A stretch of DNA of 64,000 nucleotides from Jeotgalibacillus sp. S-D1 (lineage in GTDB: Bacteria > Bacillota > Bacilli > Bacillales > Jeotgalibacillaceae), in NCBI RefSeq assembly GCF_004358665.1, contig NZ_SMZR01000001.1, forward strand, positions 372,001 to 436,000, written 5' to 3'. Positions 47,716-57,841 of the stretch are shown here, in pieces (position 1 is the first letter of the stretch; the number at the start of each line of letters is the position of its first letter). The position numbers were made by a program, and so were the translations under genes. The notes beneath the pieces were generated by a model. That model was not told the DNA's origin. It did no database searches and saw nothing but the letters and a program-made list of their open reading frames with translations.

Positions 47716-49347
47716 ATGGAAGTTAACTGGCAGGAAGTAGTCTTTCAGTTCATTGGAGGACTCGGAATCTTTCTCTTTGGTATCAAATATATGGGTGATG
47801 GACTACAAAGATCAGCAGGGGACCGCTTAAGAGAAATTCTTGACCGTTTCACCACCAATCCATTCATGGGTGTGTTGGCGGGTATATTCGTTACGGTCCT
47901 TTTACAAACCAGCTCGGGCACAACAGTCATTACAATCGGTCTTGTTAGCGCTGGTTTTATGACGTTAAGGCAGGCAATCGGGGTTATAATGGGGGCGAAT
48001 ATCGGGACAACCGTTACCGCTTTTATTATTGGGATTGATATTGGCGAATTTGCTTTGCCAATAGCCGCTTTAGGTGCGATACTTCTATTTTTTATTAAAA
48101 ACAACAAAGTGAATAACTTCGGTCAAATAGTTTTTGGCTTTGGATTATTATTTTACGGTCTGGAGTTAATGAGTGAGGGAATGAAACCTCTTCGTGAACT
48201 GCAGGCATTCATTGATTTAACACAGAGTATGAGTGAAATTCCTGTATTAGGAGTTATCGTTGGTACTATTTTTACAATGATTGTACAGAGTTCAAGTGCG
48301 ACGATTGGTATCCTGCAAGGATTGTACTCAGAGGATCTTATTACATTAGGTGCAGCGATTCCGGTGCTTTTTGGTGATAATATTGGAACGACCATTACAG
48401 CAGTTCTTGCTTCGATCGGTGCTTCAGTTGCAGCAAGGCGGGCAGCTGCCGTTCATGTAATGTTTAATATTATAGGAACGATTATTTTTATGATTTTATT
48501 GGTTCCATTCACATGGTTTATTACATGGATTGATCAGTTCCTGCAGCTTGAGCCTGCGATGCAGATTGCATTTGCGCACGGTACGTTTAATGTCACGAAT
48601 ACAATTATTCAATTTCCATTTATAGCTTTATTGGCAGTGATTGTAACCAAGGTTATTCCTGGTAAAGATGTGGTAGTGGAATTTAAGCCGAAGCATTTAG
48701 ATCCTAATTTTATTGAGCAATCACCATCCATTGCATTAGGACAGGCAAAAGAAGAAGTTTTGCGAATGGGTGCATTTGCTGTTCAGGGCTTAAACGAAAC
48801 CTTTGACTATTTAAAAACAAAAAATACCAAAAAAGCGGAGCTTGGGTATCAGGTTGAAGATGCGATCAACAATCTTGATTCCAAAATTACTGATTATCTG
48901 GTTAAACTTTCTGGTACTTCCTTGTCGGCTGTTGAATCTGAACGCCATTCAATCTTAATGGATACAGTCCGCGACATTGAACGTATAGGAGATCATTTTG
49001 AAAATATTATTGAGCTTGTCGATTATCAGCAGTCTCACAAAGTTAAAATGACTTCAGATGCGATGCAGGACCTTGATGAAATGTTCACGTTAACGATTGA
49101 TGCTGTATCAAGTTCAATTGAAGCGCTTGACCAGAATGATCATGCAATCGCACGTGATGTAGCAGAAAAAGAAGATCTGATTGATAAGATGGAACGTAAA
49201 TTCCGTAAGAAGCATATTCTCCGGTTAAATGAAGGCGAGTGCTCCGGTCAGTCGGGTATCGTTTTCGTAGACATCGTTTCAAATCTTGAACGAATCGGTG
49301 ACCATGCAGTAAATATAGCTGAAGCCGTTCTGGGATTGAGAAAGTAG
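47716..49347 (+). CDS. Na+/phosphate cotransporter family protein (NptA type, with PhoU domain)
   Basis: 543-residue membrane protein. Two Na/Pi cotransporter repeats are clear from the duplicated QTSSGTT and QSSSAT motifs and the paired GANIGTT and GDNIGTT. About eight or nine membrane segments occupy residues 10-320. A cytoplasmic PhoU-like helical domain runs from about residue 350 to the end, with DIERIGDHFENI and NLERIGDHAVNIAE. It probably moves phosphate or balances its efflux. ATG 47716 has AGGGG 8 bases upstream. The pst phosphate operon is 4 kb downstream. Confidence 0.9.
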   Translation: MEVNWQEVVFQFIGGLGIFLFGIKYMGDGLQRSAGDRLREILDRFTTNPFMGVLAGIFVTVLLQTSSGTTVITIGLVSAGFMTLRQAIGVIMGANIGTTVTAFIIGIDIGEFALPIAALGAILLFFIKNNKVNNFGQIVFGFGLLFYGLELMSEGMKPLRELQAFIDLTQSMSEIPVLGVIVGTIFTMIVQSSSATIGILQGLYSEDLITLGAAIPVLFGDNIGTTITAVLASIGASVAARRAAAVHVMFNIIGTIIFMILLVPFTWFITWIDQFLQLEPAMQIAFAHGTFNVTNTIIQFPFIALLAVIVTKVIPGKDVVVEFKPKHLDPNFIEQSPSIALGQAKEEVLRMGAFAVQGLNETFDYLKTKNTKKAELGYQVEDAINNLDSKITDYLVKLSGTSLSAVESERHSILMDTVRDIERIGDHFENIIELVDYQQSHKVKMTSDAMQDLDEMFTLTIDAVSSSIEALDQNDHAIARDVAEKEDLIDKMERKFRKKHILRLNEGECSGQSGIVFVDIVSNLERIGDHAVNIAEAVLGLRK

Positions 49348-49361
49348 CACGACCTAATTGG

Positions 49362-49389
49362 AGAGGAGCCACTGAGCTCCTCTTTTTTT
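49362..49389 (+). terminator. Terminator after the Na/Pi cotransporter gene
   Basis: AGAGGAGC pairs with GCTCCTCT, followed by seven T. Confidence 0.85.
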
Positions 49390-49444
49390 CGTAAAAAATG
49401 TTTCTAAACGATATACTAAAGAAGAGAGGAGAGGGGGATCAGTG

Positions 49445-49927
49445 ATGGAGACCATTTATTGGATCATAATTACAATCGTTTTTTTAATCGCTTTTATCGG
49501 ATTAATTTATCCAATCATTCCAAGTGTTCTTTTCATACTTGCAGGATTTTTGCTCTATGGGATGTTTTTTTCGTTTGATCCTTTTAATTGGTGGTTCTGG
49601 ACCATACAAATTCTATTTGTCATCCTGCTGTTTGGTGCCGATTATATATCTAACTTATTTGGTATTAAACGGTTTGGCGGATCAAAGGCGGGAATTTGGG
49701 GAAGTACGATCGGCCTGTTAATTGGACCTTTCGTTATTCCGGTGATTGGCATTATCTTGGGACCTTTCATTGGGGCTGTCGGAGGTGAATTGATTGTAAA
49801 TAAAACCCGACTCGGCCAGGCAGTTAAAATTGGATTTGGTTCTCTGATCGGATTTGTTACATCAATTGTGACAAAAGGAGTCGTCCAGCTAATTATGGTG
49901 GGGTACTTTTTGCTGGTCGTTTTGTAG
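49445..49927 (+). CDS. yqgC: DUF456 membrane protein YqgC
   Basis: 160 residues, nearly all hydrophobic, with four or five membrane segments. The DUF456 signature is seen in the glycine-rich [20 protein letters not shown] and [10 protein letters not shown]. No function is known. ATG 49445 is 7 bases after GAGGGGG; a GTG at 49442 is the alternative. It is directly before sodA as in B. subtilis. Confidence 0.87.
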   Translation: METIYWIIITIVFLIAFIGLIYPIIPSVLFILAGFLLYGMFFSFDPFNWWFWTIQILFVILLFGADYISNLFGIKRFGGSKAGIWGSTIGLLIGPFVIPVIGIILGPFIGAVGGELIVNKTRLGQAVKIGFGSLIGFVTSIVTKGVVQLIMVGYFLLVVL

Positions 49928-50074
49928 AAAATCAAGTCAAACGCAGAAAATACATCTTCCAGGAAGTTTTTGAGCATAAGAATTGATGGTTTCCAAAGTA
50001 TTTGGTACGCTATTGAAGTAATCAACGAATCGCTTGCCGATTCAACTAAAATTTACATAGGGAGGAATTTAATC

Positions 50075-50683
50075 ATGGCTTACACATTACCAGAATTACC
50101 GTATTCATACGATGCTTTAGAACCGCATATTGACAAGGAAACCATGAATATCCACCATACGAAACACCACAACACATACGTAACAAAACTGAATGATGCT
50201 TTGGAAGGTCAGGAAGAATTTCAGGCAAAATCAATTGATCAGCTGATGGTGGATTTAAACTCTGTACCTGAATCAATTCGTACTGCAGTTCGAAATAATG
50301 GAGGCGGACATGCCAACCATTCATTTTTCTGGAAAATTCTTTCACCAAACGGCGGCGGCGAGCCTACGGGTGACCTAGCTTCTGCTATCAATGATAAATT
50401 TGGCAGCTTTGAAAAATTTAAAGAAGAATTTGCAGCAGCTGGTGCAGGCAGATTTGGATCAGGCTGGGCTTGGCTGGTTGTGAACAATGGCGAGCTGGAA
50501 ATCACAAGCACACCAAATCAGGACTCTCCTCTGACAGAAGGCAAGACGCCTGTAGTAGGTCTTGATGTTTGGGAGCATGCTTACTACTTAAAATATCAAA
50601 ACAAACGTCCTGACTACATCAACGCTTTCTGGAATGTAGTAGACTGGAATGCTGTTGAAAAACTTTACGTTGCAGCAAAATAA
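50075..50683 (+). CDS. sodA: Superoxide dismutase (Mn)
   Basis: 202-residue cytoplasmic superoxide dismutase. Metal ligands are His in NIHHTKHH, His in [13 protein letters not shown], and Asp and His in [19 protein letters not shown]. The GGxGG pattern typical of Mn enzymes favours manganese, but iron cannot be excluded by eye. ATG 50075 follows AGGGAGGAATT. A possible promoter is TTGATG (49983) with TACGCT (50006), 17 bases apart. A perfect terminator follows. Confidence 0.97.
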   Translation: MAYTLPELPYSYDALEPHIDKETMNIHHTKHHNTYVTKLNDALEGQEEFQAKSIDQLMVDLNSVPESIRTAVRNNGGGHANHSFFWKILSPNGGGEPTGDLASAINDKFGSFEKFKEEFAAAGAGRFGSGWAWLVVNNGELEITSTPNQDSPLTEGKTPVVGLDVWEHAYYLKYQNKRPDYINAFWNVVDWNAVEKLYVAAK

Positions 50684-50700
50684 GAAATAAATGATTTATT

Positions 50701-50735
50701 AAAAAACTGTGCATTTTAAAATGCACAGTTTTTTT
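50701..50735 (+). terminator. Terminator after sodA
   Basis: AAAACTGTGCATTTT and AAAATGCACAGTTTT are perfectly complementary and followed by more T. Confidence 0.93.
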
Positions 50736-50832
50736 GTCGGTTTCATGAATATACCATTTTACGCTGGATTAAAAGCTGCTTCTTCTATAAAATGATAGAT
50801 AGGAAGTTTTGAGGAAGAAAGGAAGAACGTTA

Positions 50833-53010
50833 TTGAAAAAAGACGCAACCCGCTCCAAAGAAAAAAAAGCAAAAAAAACACATGTGTCTTCCCGAATGAA
50901 TGTGCTCTTTTTTGCTGTCTTTTTATTGTTTTCCCTGCTAATCCTGAGATTGGGTGTTTTGCAGATCGTTAACGGTGAAAATTATGTCAGGGAATTGGAG
51001 CGGACAGAAGAAGTAGTGGTCAATACAAGTGTCCCGAGAGGAAAGATTTTTGATCGATACGGCAATATTGTGGTTGATAACCAGCCTGTCAATGCCATAA
51101 CTTATACAAAAACGCAGCAGACAAAACAAGAAGAAATGTTAATGGTCGCAGAGCGGTTAGCCGGTTTTATTGAAGTTGATACAAAAAAAGTAACAGATCG
51201 CGACAAACAGGATTTTTGGATTCGCGAAAACGAGAGTGCGGCAGAAGAAAAACTGACCGCTGATGAAAAAGCTCAGTTCGAAGCAGGAGATATGGAGCAG
51301 GCGCAATATGACAAGCTCATAAGAGACCGAATTACAGACGAAGAGCTTAAATCAATTACAGGACAGGACTTAGAAGAGCTGGCCATCTATATTGAAATGC
51401 AGGCTGGCTATAATCTATCGCCTCAAATTATTAAAAATGAAAAAGTAACGGATGAGGAGTTTGCAGTAGTTAGTGAGCATTTGGATTCGCTGCCGGGAGT
51501 TAACACAACTGTGGACTGGAATCGCCAATATGCTTATGGTGATGTTTTCAGGTCCGCATTAGGAAGTGTACGTTCGATTCCTGAAGATAAGATAGAGTAT
51601 TATTTATCCAGAGACTACTCAAGAAATGACAGAGTAGGAACCAGTTATTTAGAGCTTCAGTATGAAGATATTCTTCAGGGGCAAAAGTCTAAAGTTAAAA
51701 CGCTGACTGATAAAGCAGGAAATGTTGTGGATTCACAATTAGTCCACGAAGGAGAAAGAGGAAAAGATCTTGTTTTATCCGTTGATATGGAACTTCAAAA
51801 AGAAGTTGAGAAAATTGTAGAGGATGAATTGTGGCGACTTAAACAAAGCGGAGGACGTAATCTTTTGGACCGTGCATTTGTTGTCATGATGGACCCTCAT
51901 ACTGGTGAAGTTTTATCAATGGTTGGCAAACAGTATGTTGAGGAAGATAACGGGAAATCCATTACACCAGTGATCCAGGACTATAATATCGGTACGTTTA
52001 CCAGCGCCTACGAGGCGGGATCCAGTGTGAAGGGAGCAACGGTTTTATCAGCTTATCAGGAGGGGATTATCACACCTGGGTCAACCCTTTATGATGAAGT
52101 AATCCGAATTAAAGGCTCACCTCCCAAAAAATCTTATTTTAATTATGGGTCAGCTATACCTTTAACCGATACAAAAGCACTTGAGAAATCATCCAATGGG
52201 TATATGTTTAAAATTGCAATTGCAATGGCAAATGCGAAATATACTCCTGATCAGCCGATCGATATACCTCAATCTGCTTTCACTAAAATGAGAAATTATT
52301 TTGGACAATTTGGTTTAGGGTCGGAAACGGGCATTGATCTGCCGGGAGAAAATACAGGGTACCAGGCCAATAATGACTACGGTCCCGGTAAACTTTTAGA
52401 TTTATCAATTGGACAGTTTGATACGTATACAACTATGCAGATGGCCCAGTATGTTTCAACAATTGCTAATGGAGGCAACAGAATTGCTCCAAAAATTGTC
52501 AAACAAATCCGTGAACCAAGTAAGTCCAACGATACACTGGGACCCCTGCTGCAGGAAATGCAACCGGAAATTTTAAATAAGCTTGACAATACTGAAGCCG
52601 AAATTGCGCAGGTTCAGCGCGGATTCTTCGGAAGCTTTAACGGAGCAGAGGGAACAGGCAGAGACTTTATTGGAAATGGATACGTTGCAGCAGGTAAAAC
52701 AGGTACTGCTGAGGTTGTTTATTTTGGACCGAAATACCAGGATCAATATCTGGGTAACCCGCCAGAAACAATTAACTCCACTTTGGTTGGGTATGCACCT
52801 GCTGAAGATCCTGAGGTTGCTTTTGCAGTATTAGTTCCCTGGGTATACCCAAATGGGGATGAATCACTGCGTGTAGACGTAAACGAAAACCTGGGTACAG
52901 CGGTGCTTGAAAAATATTTTGAACTAAGAGAAAAACGAATCGATGAAAATGGCGCTGATGAAGATGTCGAAGTTAACGTATCAGAAGAAGGCGCAGAAGA
53001 AGGAAACTAA
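50833..53010 (+). CDS. pbpA: Class B penicillin-binding protein (PbpA/PBP2a type)
   Basis: 725-residue peptidoglycan transpeptidase for rod-shaped growth, homologous to B. subtilis PbpA, which also follows sodA. A basic N-terminal tail leads to one membrane anchor at about residues 24-45. The dimerisation domain begins at VPRGKIFDR. The transpeptidase motifs are SSVK (SxxK), SSN (SxN) and KTGTAE (KTG). An acidic tail of about 25 residues ends the protein. The start is probably TTG 50833, 7 bases after AAAGGAAG; TTG 50809 is possible but its ribosome binding site is only 2 bases away. Confidence 0.95.
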   Translation: MKKDATRSKEKKAKKTHVSSRMNVLFFAVFLLFSLLILRLGVLQIVNGENYVRELERTEEVVVNTSVPRGKIFDRYGNIVVDNQPVNAITYTKTQQTKQEEMLMVAERLAGFIEVDTKKVTDRDKQDFWIRENESAAEEKLTADEKAQFEAGDMEQAQYDKLIRDRITDEELKSITGQDLEELAIYIEMQAGYNLSPQIIKNEKVTDEEFAVVSEHLDSLPGVNTTVDWNRQYAYGDVFRSALGSVRSIPEDKIEYYLSRDYSRNDRVGTSYLELQYEDILQGQKSKVKTLTDKAGNVVDSQLVHEGERGKDLVLSVDMELQKEVEKIVEDELWRLKQSGGRNLLDRAFVVMMDPHTGEVLSMVGKQYVEEDNGKSITPVIQDYNIGTFTSAYEAGSSVKGATVLSAYQEGIITPGSTLYDEVIRIKGSPPKKSYFNYGSAIPLTDTKALEKSSNGYMFKIAIAMANAKYTPDQPIDIPQSAFTKMRNYFGQFGLGSETGIDLPGENTGYQANNDYGPGKLLDLSIGQFDTYTTMQMAQYVSTIANGGNRIAPKIVKQIREPSKSNDTLGPLLQEMQPEILNKLDNTEAEIAQVQRGFFGSFNGAEGTGRDFIGNGYVAAGKTGTAEVVYFGPKYQDQYLGNPPETINSTLVGYAPAEDPEVAFAVLVPWVYPNGDESLRVDVNENLGTAVLEKYFELREKRIDENGADEDVEVNVSEEGAEEGN

Positions 53011-53018
53011 TCAGAAAG

Positions 53019-53050
53019 CCGGATCTCCCATTTTGGGGATCCGGTTTTTT
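53019..53050 (+). terminator. Terminator after pbpA
   Basis: CCGGATCTCCCA pairs with TGGGGATCCGG (one bulge), followed by TTTTTT. Confidence 0.85.
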
Positions 53051-53110
53051 GTTGTAAAGAAACGATGTCAAACTTAACATATTATCCCATAAAACCCATT
53101 TATCTCGCGG

Positions 53111-53159
53111 TTAAACGTGATTTACAAAACCTTTACATTTCATTTATATAAGGTTAATA
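53111..53159 (+). promoter_or_regulatory. PhoP box of the pst operon
   Basis: Four hexamers related to TTAACA stand exactly 11 bases apart: TTTACA at 53121, TTTACA at 53132, TTTATA at 53143 and TTAATA at 53154, with TTAAAC 10 bases before the first. This is the PhoP binding arrangement of B. subtilis Pho promoters. A -10 candidate, TATACA, is at 53175-53180, without a -35, as expected for PhoP-activated promoters. Confidence 0.88.
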
Positions 53160-53220
53160 GTCTCACTGTATTCTTATACATGTAGGACAAATCAACCAAC
53201 CCTTTAGGAGGAATTACAGT

Positions 53221-54177
53221 ATGAAGAGTTTTAAGTACTTGGCAACGACAACTATTTTAGGATCAGCATTATTCTTAGCTGCCTGCGGTGACGATAGTGC
53301 AAACGGATCTAATGAAGATAGCGGTACAGGGGAAGAGCTTGAAGGTCAAGTACGGGGAGATGGATCCTCTACAGTAGCTCCAATTATGGAAGCGATTGTT
53401 GAAGAATATGGCGGAGCACAGCCTGGCGTCCAGGTTTCATCAGGAGTTTCAGGAACCGGCGGCGGCTTTGAAAAATTCATCGCAGGGGAAACCGATTTTT
53501 CAAATGCATCACGTCCGATTAAAGAAGAAGAAGCCTCTGCCTTAGAAGAAGCGGGGATTGACTATACTGAAGTGGAACTGGGCTTTGATGGATTGTCAGT
53601 AGTGGTAAGCAAAGAAAATGACTTTATCGATCATTTAACAGTAGAAGAATTAAAGAAAATGTGGGTTGAAGACGGAACAGAAAAAACATGGGCAGATATC
53701 CGTGAAGGCTGGCCGGATGAGCCAATTGAATACTATTCACCAGGAACCGACTCAGGAACGTATGATTACTTTAATGAAGTCATCCTCGAAGAAGAAGACA
53801 TTGTCCGTTCAGCTACCCTTTCAGAGGACGATAATGTACTTGTGCAGGGTGTGCTTGGATCACCGAACGCCATAGGCTACTTTGGTTATGCATACTATCT
53901 TGAAAACAAGGATACTTTAAAAGTTGTACCAATCGATAACGGTGATGGTCCTGTAGAGCCTTCAAATGAAACAATCGAATCCGGAGAATATGCTCCCCTA
54001 TCCCGTCCAATGTTTACTTATGTCAGCAATGCATCAATCAGCGAAAACGAAGCAGCTGCCGACTTTATGACGTTTGCGATTGAAAACGCTGGAGACCTTG
54101 CGGAGGCTGTTGGTTATGTCCGGGCGCCACAAGAAATATATGACGAAGATTTAGAGGCAATTGAGTCATTAAAATAA
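53221..54177 (+). CDS. pstS: Phosphate-binding lipoprotein PstS
   Basis: 318-residue high-affinity phosphate-binding protein of the Pst ABC importer. The lipoprotein signal peptide ends in LAAC (lipobox, Cys22). The phosphate-contacting motifs are GDGSSTVAP, the FSNASRPI segment and PGTDSGTYDYF. The linker after the cysteine is rich in Asp, Ser and Asn. TAGGAGG precedes the ATG. It is the first gene of pstSCAB-phoU, under a clear PhoP box. Confidence 0.97.
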   Translation: MKSFKYLATTTILGSALFLAACGDDSANGSNEDSGTGEELEGQVRGDGSSTVAPIMEAIVEEYGGAQPGVQVSSGVSGTGGGFEKFIAGETDFSNASRPIKEEEASALEEAGIDYTEVELGFDGLSVVVSKENDFIDHLTVEELKKMWVEDGTEKTWADIREGWPDEPIEYYSPGTDSGTYDYFNEVILEEEDIVRSATLSEDDNVLVQGVLGSPNAIGYFGYAYYLENKDTLKVVPIDNGDGPVEPSNETIESGEYAPLSRPMFTYVSNASISENEAAADFMTFAIENAGDLAEAVGYVRAPQEIYDEDLEAIESLK

Positions 54178-54257
54178 TTTAAATTTATGTCAATGAGAGG
54201 AGCATGAAATTCATGCTTCTCATCTCATTGTGTCTTTGGATAAAGGAGGATTTCACT

Positions 54258-55205
54258 GTGTCTATGAAAGAACCAAATACAACACTGTCAGTTCAAGAAT
54301 TGATTGCCCAAAAAAGCAATCGGGGTCTCTTGTCTGCAATTGAAAAAATAATACCAAAGCTGTTGCTTGCCATTGCAGCGGTTTCAGTTCTAACAACTAT
54401 CGGCATAATGGTGACGCTAATTGTTGAAACACTTGTTTTCTTTTCTAGGGTTTCAGTTTTGGACTATATCTTTGGTACTGAATGGTATCCCTTTGCAAAT
54501 TCAACAGCCACCTATGGAGTTCTTCCATTGATTATCGGTACGCTGAAAATTACAGGGATTGCTATTATAGTGGCTGTGCCGATTGGAATTGCAACAGCCA
54601 TTTATTTGAGTGAATATGCGAGTGAACGGGCAAGAAAAATGATTAAGCCGGTACTTGAAGTACTTGCCGGGGTGCCAACGATAGTTTATGGATTTTTTGC
54701 ACTAACGTTTGTCACACCGATTTTAAGATCAATTTTTCCGGAGGTCAGCATATTTAATGCGATCAGTCCGGGAATTGTAGTCGGTATTATGATTATTCCC
54801 ATGATTGCCTCTTTGTCAGAGGATGCAATGAATTCAGTTCCTAATTCGATGCGGGAGGGAGCTTATGCTCTTGGATCAACGAAGCTTGAGGTCGCTTTGA
54901 AAATCGTACTGCCTGCTGCTACATCAGGGATTGTTGCATCAACTGTCCTTGCAATTTCAAGAGCTATTGGAGAAACGATGATTGTAGCGGTTGCTGCCGG
55001 CTCCACTCCTCGATTTGACATGGATGTAACGGGCTCTATTCAAACCATGACAGCATATATCGTTCAAGTAGCAACGGGCGATGCAGGATATGGTACAACC
55101 ATTTATTACAGTATCTACGCTGTTGGTTTTACTTTGTTCCTATTCACACTTGTCATGAATATGCTTGCCCAATTTATCTCCAAACGCTTTAGAGAGGAGT
55201 ATTAA
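54258..55205 (+). CDS. pstC: Phosphate ABC transporter permease PstC
   Basis: 315-residue integral membrane permease with about six membrane segments. The binding-protein-dependent transport motif EGAYALGSTKLEVALKIVLP and the conserved VPTIVYGFFAL are present. The start is GTG 54258, 8 bases after AAAGGAGG; the next ATG (54264) would be 14 bases away. The stop is one base before the pstA start. Pairs with PstA to form the channel. Confidence 0.95.
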   Translation: MSMKEPNTTLSVQELIAQKSNRGLLSAIEKIIPKLLLAIAAVSVLTTIGIMVTLIVETLVFFSRVSVLDYIFGTEWYPFANSTATYGVLPLIIGTLKITGIAIIVAVPIGIATAIYLSEYASERARKMIKPVLEVLAGVPTIVYGFFALTFVTPILRSIFPEVSIFNAISPGIVVGIMIIPMIASLSEDAMNSVPNSMREGAYALGSTKLEVALKIVLPAATSGIVASTVLAISRAIGETMIVAVAAGSTPRFDMDVTGSIQTMTAYIVQVATGDAGYGTTIYYSIYAVGFTLFLFTLVMNMLAQFISKRFREEY

Positions 55206-55206
55206 A

Positions 55207-56085
55207 ATGAAATACATTAATCATGAATCCGTAGCGTCGAATACCAGGACAAGACTGGTGAAAAATACGGTCTTAAAAGGATTATTCTTGGCAGCAACTC
55301 TGTTTGGATTAATTGTCCTTGGAATTTTGCTTTATCGTGTCATCACTCAAGGAAGCGGCTATTTAAGCCTTGACTTCTTCACAAGTTTTGCATCTAGGAT
55401 TCCTGAACAAGCAGGCATCAAATCTGCCATTTTAGGATCCATTTACTTGATGCTGGTTGTAGCGCCCGTATCAATGTTTTTAGGGATCGGAACAGCACTT
55501 TATTTGGAAGAGTATGCAAAGAAAAATAAATGGACTGAATTTATAAGAATTAATATTTCAAACCTGGCCGGCGTGCCTTCTGTTGTATTCGGCTTACTTG
55601 GACTAACCATTTTTGTTCGCTATTTTGGTCTGGGTATTTCAATACTGGCTGCGGGGTTAACGATGAGTTTGCTGATTTTACCGGTCATCATTGTAGCATC
55701 ACAGGAAGCGGTAAGGGCAGTGCCTAAGGAAATGCGAGAAGCCTCTTACGCGATGGGCGCTACAAAGTGGCAGACGATACTCAGAGTGGTTCTTCCAGCA
55801 TCTATTCCGGGTATCTTAACGGGGAGCATCCTGGCATTGTCGAGAGCGATTGGAGAAACAGCTCCGTTAGTCGTGATAGGTATTCCTACTATTTTGATGT
55901 TCACGCCTGATAGTGTTTTTAGTACCTTTACTGCATTGCCAATGCAAATATTTGACTGGACCAAGCGTCCGCAGGTTGAGTTTCATGAAGTAGCAGCCGC
56001 GGGGATCATCGTATTGATGACGCTGCTTATCATCATGAATTCAATTGCTGTATTTATACGCAACAAATATCAAAAACGATATTAA
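55207..56085 (+). CDS. pstA: Phosphate ABC transporter permease PstA
   Basis: 292-residue permease with six membrane segments, the partner of PstC. The EAA loop reads [21 protein letters not shown] and the conserved [14 protein letters not shown] is present. GAGGAG 7 bases upstream supports ATG 55207. The gene begins one base after pstC, indicating coupled translation. Confidence 0.95.
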   Translation: MKYINHESVASNTRTRLVKNTVLKGLFLAATLFGLIVLGILLYRVITQGSGYLSLDFFTSFASRIPEQAGIKSAILGSIYLMLVVAPVSMFLGIGTALYLEEYAKKNKWTEFIRINISNLAGVPSVVFGLLGLTIFVRYFGLGISILAAGLTMSLLILPVIIVASQEAVRAVPKEMREASYAMGATKWQTILRVVLPASIPGILTGSILALSRAIGETAPLVVIGIPTILMFTPDSVFSTFTALPMQIFDWTKRPQVEFHEVAAAGIIVLMTLLIIMNSIAVFIRNKYQKRY

Positions 56086-56116
56086 AACCGAAATGGATGA
56101 AGGGAGCAATTCCACA

Positions 56117-56932
56117 ATGATTACAGTAAAACCTGAAGTGCAGGTACCTGAAAAAAAACTAACCCAAAAAAATAATAAGCCTTCTGTCTATAAAACCAAC
56201 CAGCTTAATTTATGGTATGGCAATAACCATGCATTAAAGAATATCGACCTTGATGTGAAGGAAAATGAGGTTACGGCTATTATCGGTCCATCCGGATGCG
56301 GAAAATCAACGTATATTAAAACATTAAACCGTATGACTGAAACGATTCCTTCTGTTAAAACATCAGGCGAAATTATGTACCGCGGAAGAAATATTTTTTC
56401 AAAGGACTATCAGGTGGAAGAATTGCGCACCAAGGTTGGAATGGTGTTTCAAAAGCCTAATCCTTTCCCTAAGTCAATCTATGACAATATCGCTTATGGC
56501 CCGCGTATCCATGGGATAAAGAACAAGAAGATCCTTGATCAAATTGTTGAAAAAAGTCTTCGTGGAGCGGCAATCTGGGATGAAGTTAAAGACCGTTTAA
56601 ATGAAAATGCTTATGGTCTTTCCGGTGGACAGCAGCAGCGTATCTGTATTGCGCGATGCCTGGCGATTGAACCTGATGTCATTTTAATGGATGAACCGAC
56701 ATCAGCTTTGGATCCTATTTCAACTCTAAAAGTGGAAGAGCTGGTTCAGGAATTAAAAAAAGAATACAGCATTATAATAGTCACGCACAATATGCAGCAG
56801 GCAGCAAGGATTTCAGATAAAACGGCTTTCTTCTTAAATGGCGAAGTAATCGAATACGACGCTACAGATAAGATTTTCTCCAACCCTGCTGATAAACGGA
56901 CTGAAGATTATATATCAGGCCGTTTTGGATAA
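56117..56932 (+). CDS. pstB: Phosphate ABC transporter ATP-binding protein PstB
   Basis: 271-residue ATPase of the Pst importer. Walker A is GPSGCGKST, the signature is LSGGQQQR, Walker B is [12 protein letters not shown], and the H-loop is VTHNMQQA. The N-terminus has a 25-residue polar extension before [13 protein letters not shown] 56117 follows AAGGGAG by about 10 bases. Only one PstB gene is present, in contrast to the two (pstBA, pstBB) of B. subtilis. Confidence 0.95.
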   Translation: MITVKPEVQVPEKKLTQKNNKPSVYKTNQLNLWYGNNHALKNIDLDVKENEVTAIIGPSGCGKSTYIKTLNRMTETIPSVKTSGEIMYRGRNIFSKDYQVEELRTKVGMVFQKPNPFPKSIYDNIAYGPRIHGIKNKKILDQIVEKSLRGAAIWDEVKDRLNENAYGLSGGQQQRICIARCLAIEPDVILMDEPTSALDPISTLKVEELVQELKKEYSIIIVTHNMQQAARISDKTAFFLNGEVIEYDATDKIFSNPADKRTEDYISGRFG

Positions 56933-56983
56933 TGCATAACGCGGTAGTTGATGGCAGCACATCGTTAAGTGGAGCAGATGGTT

Positions 56984-57013
56984 TGAGACTTCTGCATAAA
57001 AGAAGAAGTCTCA
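56984..57013 (+). other. Hairpin between pstB and phoU without T-tract
   Basis: TGAGACTTCT (56984-56993) and AGAAGTCTCA (57004-57013) are perfectly complementary over 10 base pairs. No run of T follows, so it is more likely an RNA processing or stability element than a terminator. Confidence 0.5.
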
Positions 57014-57085
57014 CTAAAAGCCCGGCAGCTGGAATCAACCACCAAGTTAACAAAGCCTAATTTTTAAAAAAGTAGGGGGATTAAG

Positions 57086-57745
57086 ATGTCAGTCAGAGAA
57101 AAATACGAATTAGAATTGCAAAGCCTGAATAACAAAATAGTCGAGCTTGGAACCTTTGCGCAAAAAGCGCTTGATAAATCACTGATCGCGCTGGAAAATC
57201 AAAATGTAAATGAATCCATTGCGATCATGGATGAGGATATAAAAGCAAACCGGCTGGAAGAAGAAATTAACGATCAGGCAATTCTGCTCATTGCGAAGCA
57301 ACAGCCGGTAGCAACGGATCTTAGAAGGGTGATTGCAGCAATTAAAATTGCCGCTGATTTAGAAAGAATCGCGGACTTTGCAGTGAATATTGCGAAATCC
57401 ACGATCCGGATCGGCAACGATCCTTTTGTTAAGTCAATTGAAAGTATTAGAGATATGCATGAAGGCACTTCCAAAATGATTGGACTTGTCATTGAAGCCT
57501 TCATTGAAGAAGATGTAATTAAAGCAAAAAAGATCGCTGAATTAGATGACGAAATAGACGCACTTTATGGACAGACAATTCAGGAATTGCTTAGCATCAG
57601 TTCCCAAAAACCTGAAAAATTGGCTCAAATAACTCAGCTGTCATTTATTTGCCGCTATCTTGAAAGAGCCGCGGACCATGTAACAAATATTTCAGAAAAC
57701 ATCTTTTATCTGGTCAAAGGAACCCGTTATGATTTAAATAAATAG
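57086..57745 (+). CDS. phoU: Phosphate signalling protein PhoU
   Basis: 219-residue cytoplasmic regulator of the Pst importer and Pho signalling. It consists of two three-helix PhoU repeats with the metal-binding motifs DLERIADFAVNI and YLERAADHVTNISE. It follows pstB after 153 bases that contain a processing-type hairpin. B. subtilis lacks phoU in its pst operon, so this arrangement resembles other Bacillaceae. The AGTAGGGGG ribosome binding site is about 7 bases upstream. A strong terminator follows. Confidence 0.95.
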   Translation: MSVREKYELELQSLNNKIVELGTFAQKALDKSLIALENQNVNESIAIMDEDIKANRLEEEINDQAILLIAKQQPVATDLRRVIAAIKIAADLERIADFAVNIAKSTIRIGNDPFVKSIESIRDMHEGTSKMIGLVIEAFIEEDVIKAKKIAELDDEIDALYGQTIQELLSISSQKPEKLAQITQLSFICRYLERAADHVTNISENIFYLVKGTRYDLNK

Positions 57746-57798
57746 TTCTGTTAAACTTGATTGTGGCTAGTTGCACAGTAAAGTTTAATAAAGCCAAA

Positions 57799-57841
57799 TA
57801 AACGAAAGGAGCCTCATTTTTAAGAGGCTCCTTTCGTTTAT
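57799..57841. terminator. Bidirectional terminator between phoU and the MltG-like gene
   Basis: AAACGAAAGGAGCCTC and GAGGCTCCTTTCGTTT are perfectly complementary around a short loop. It overlaps the stop codon of the reverse-strand gene. Confidence 0.92.
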
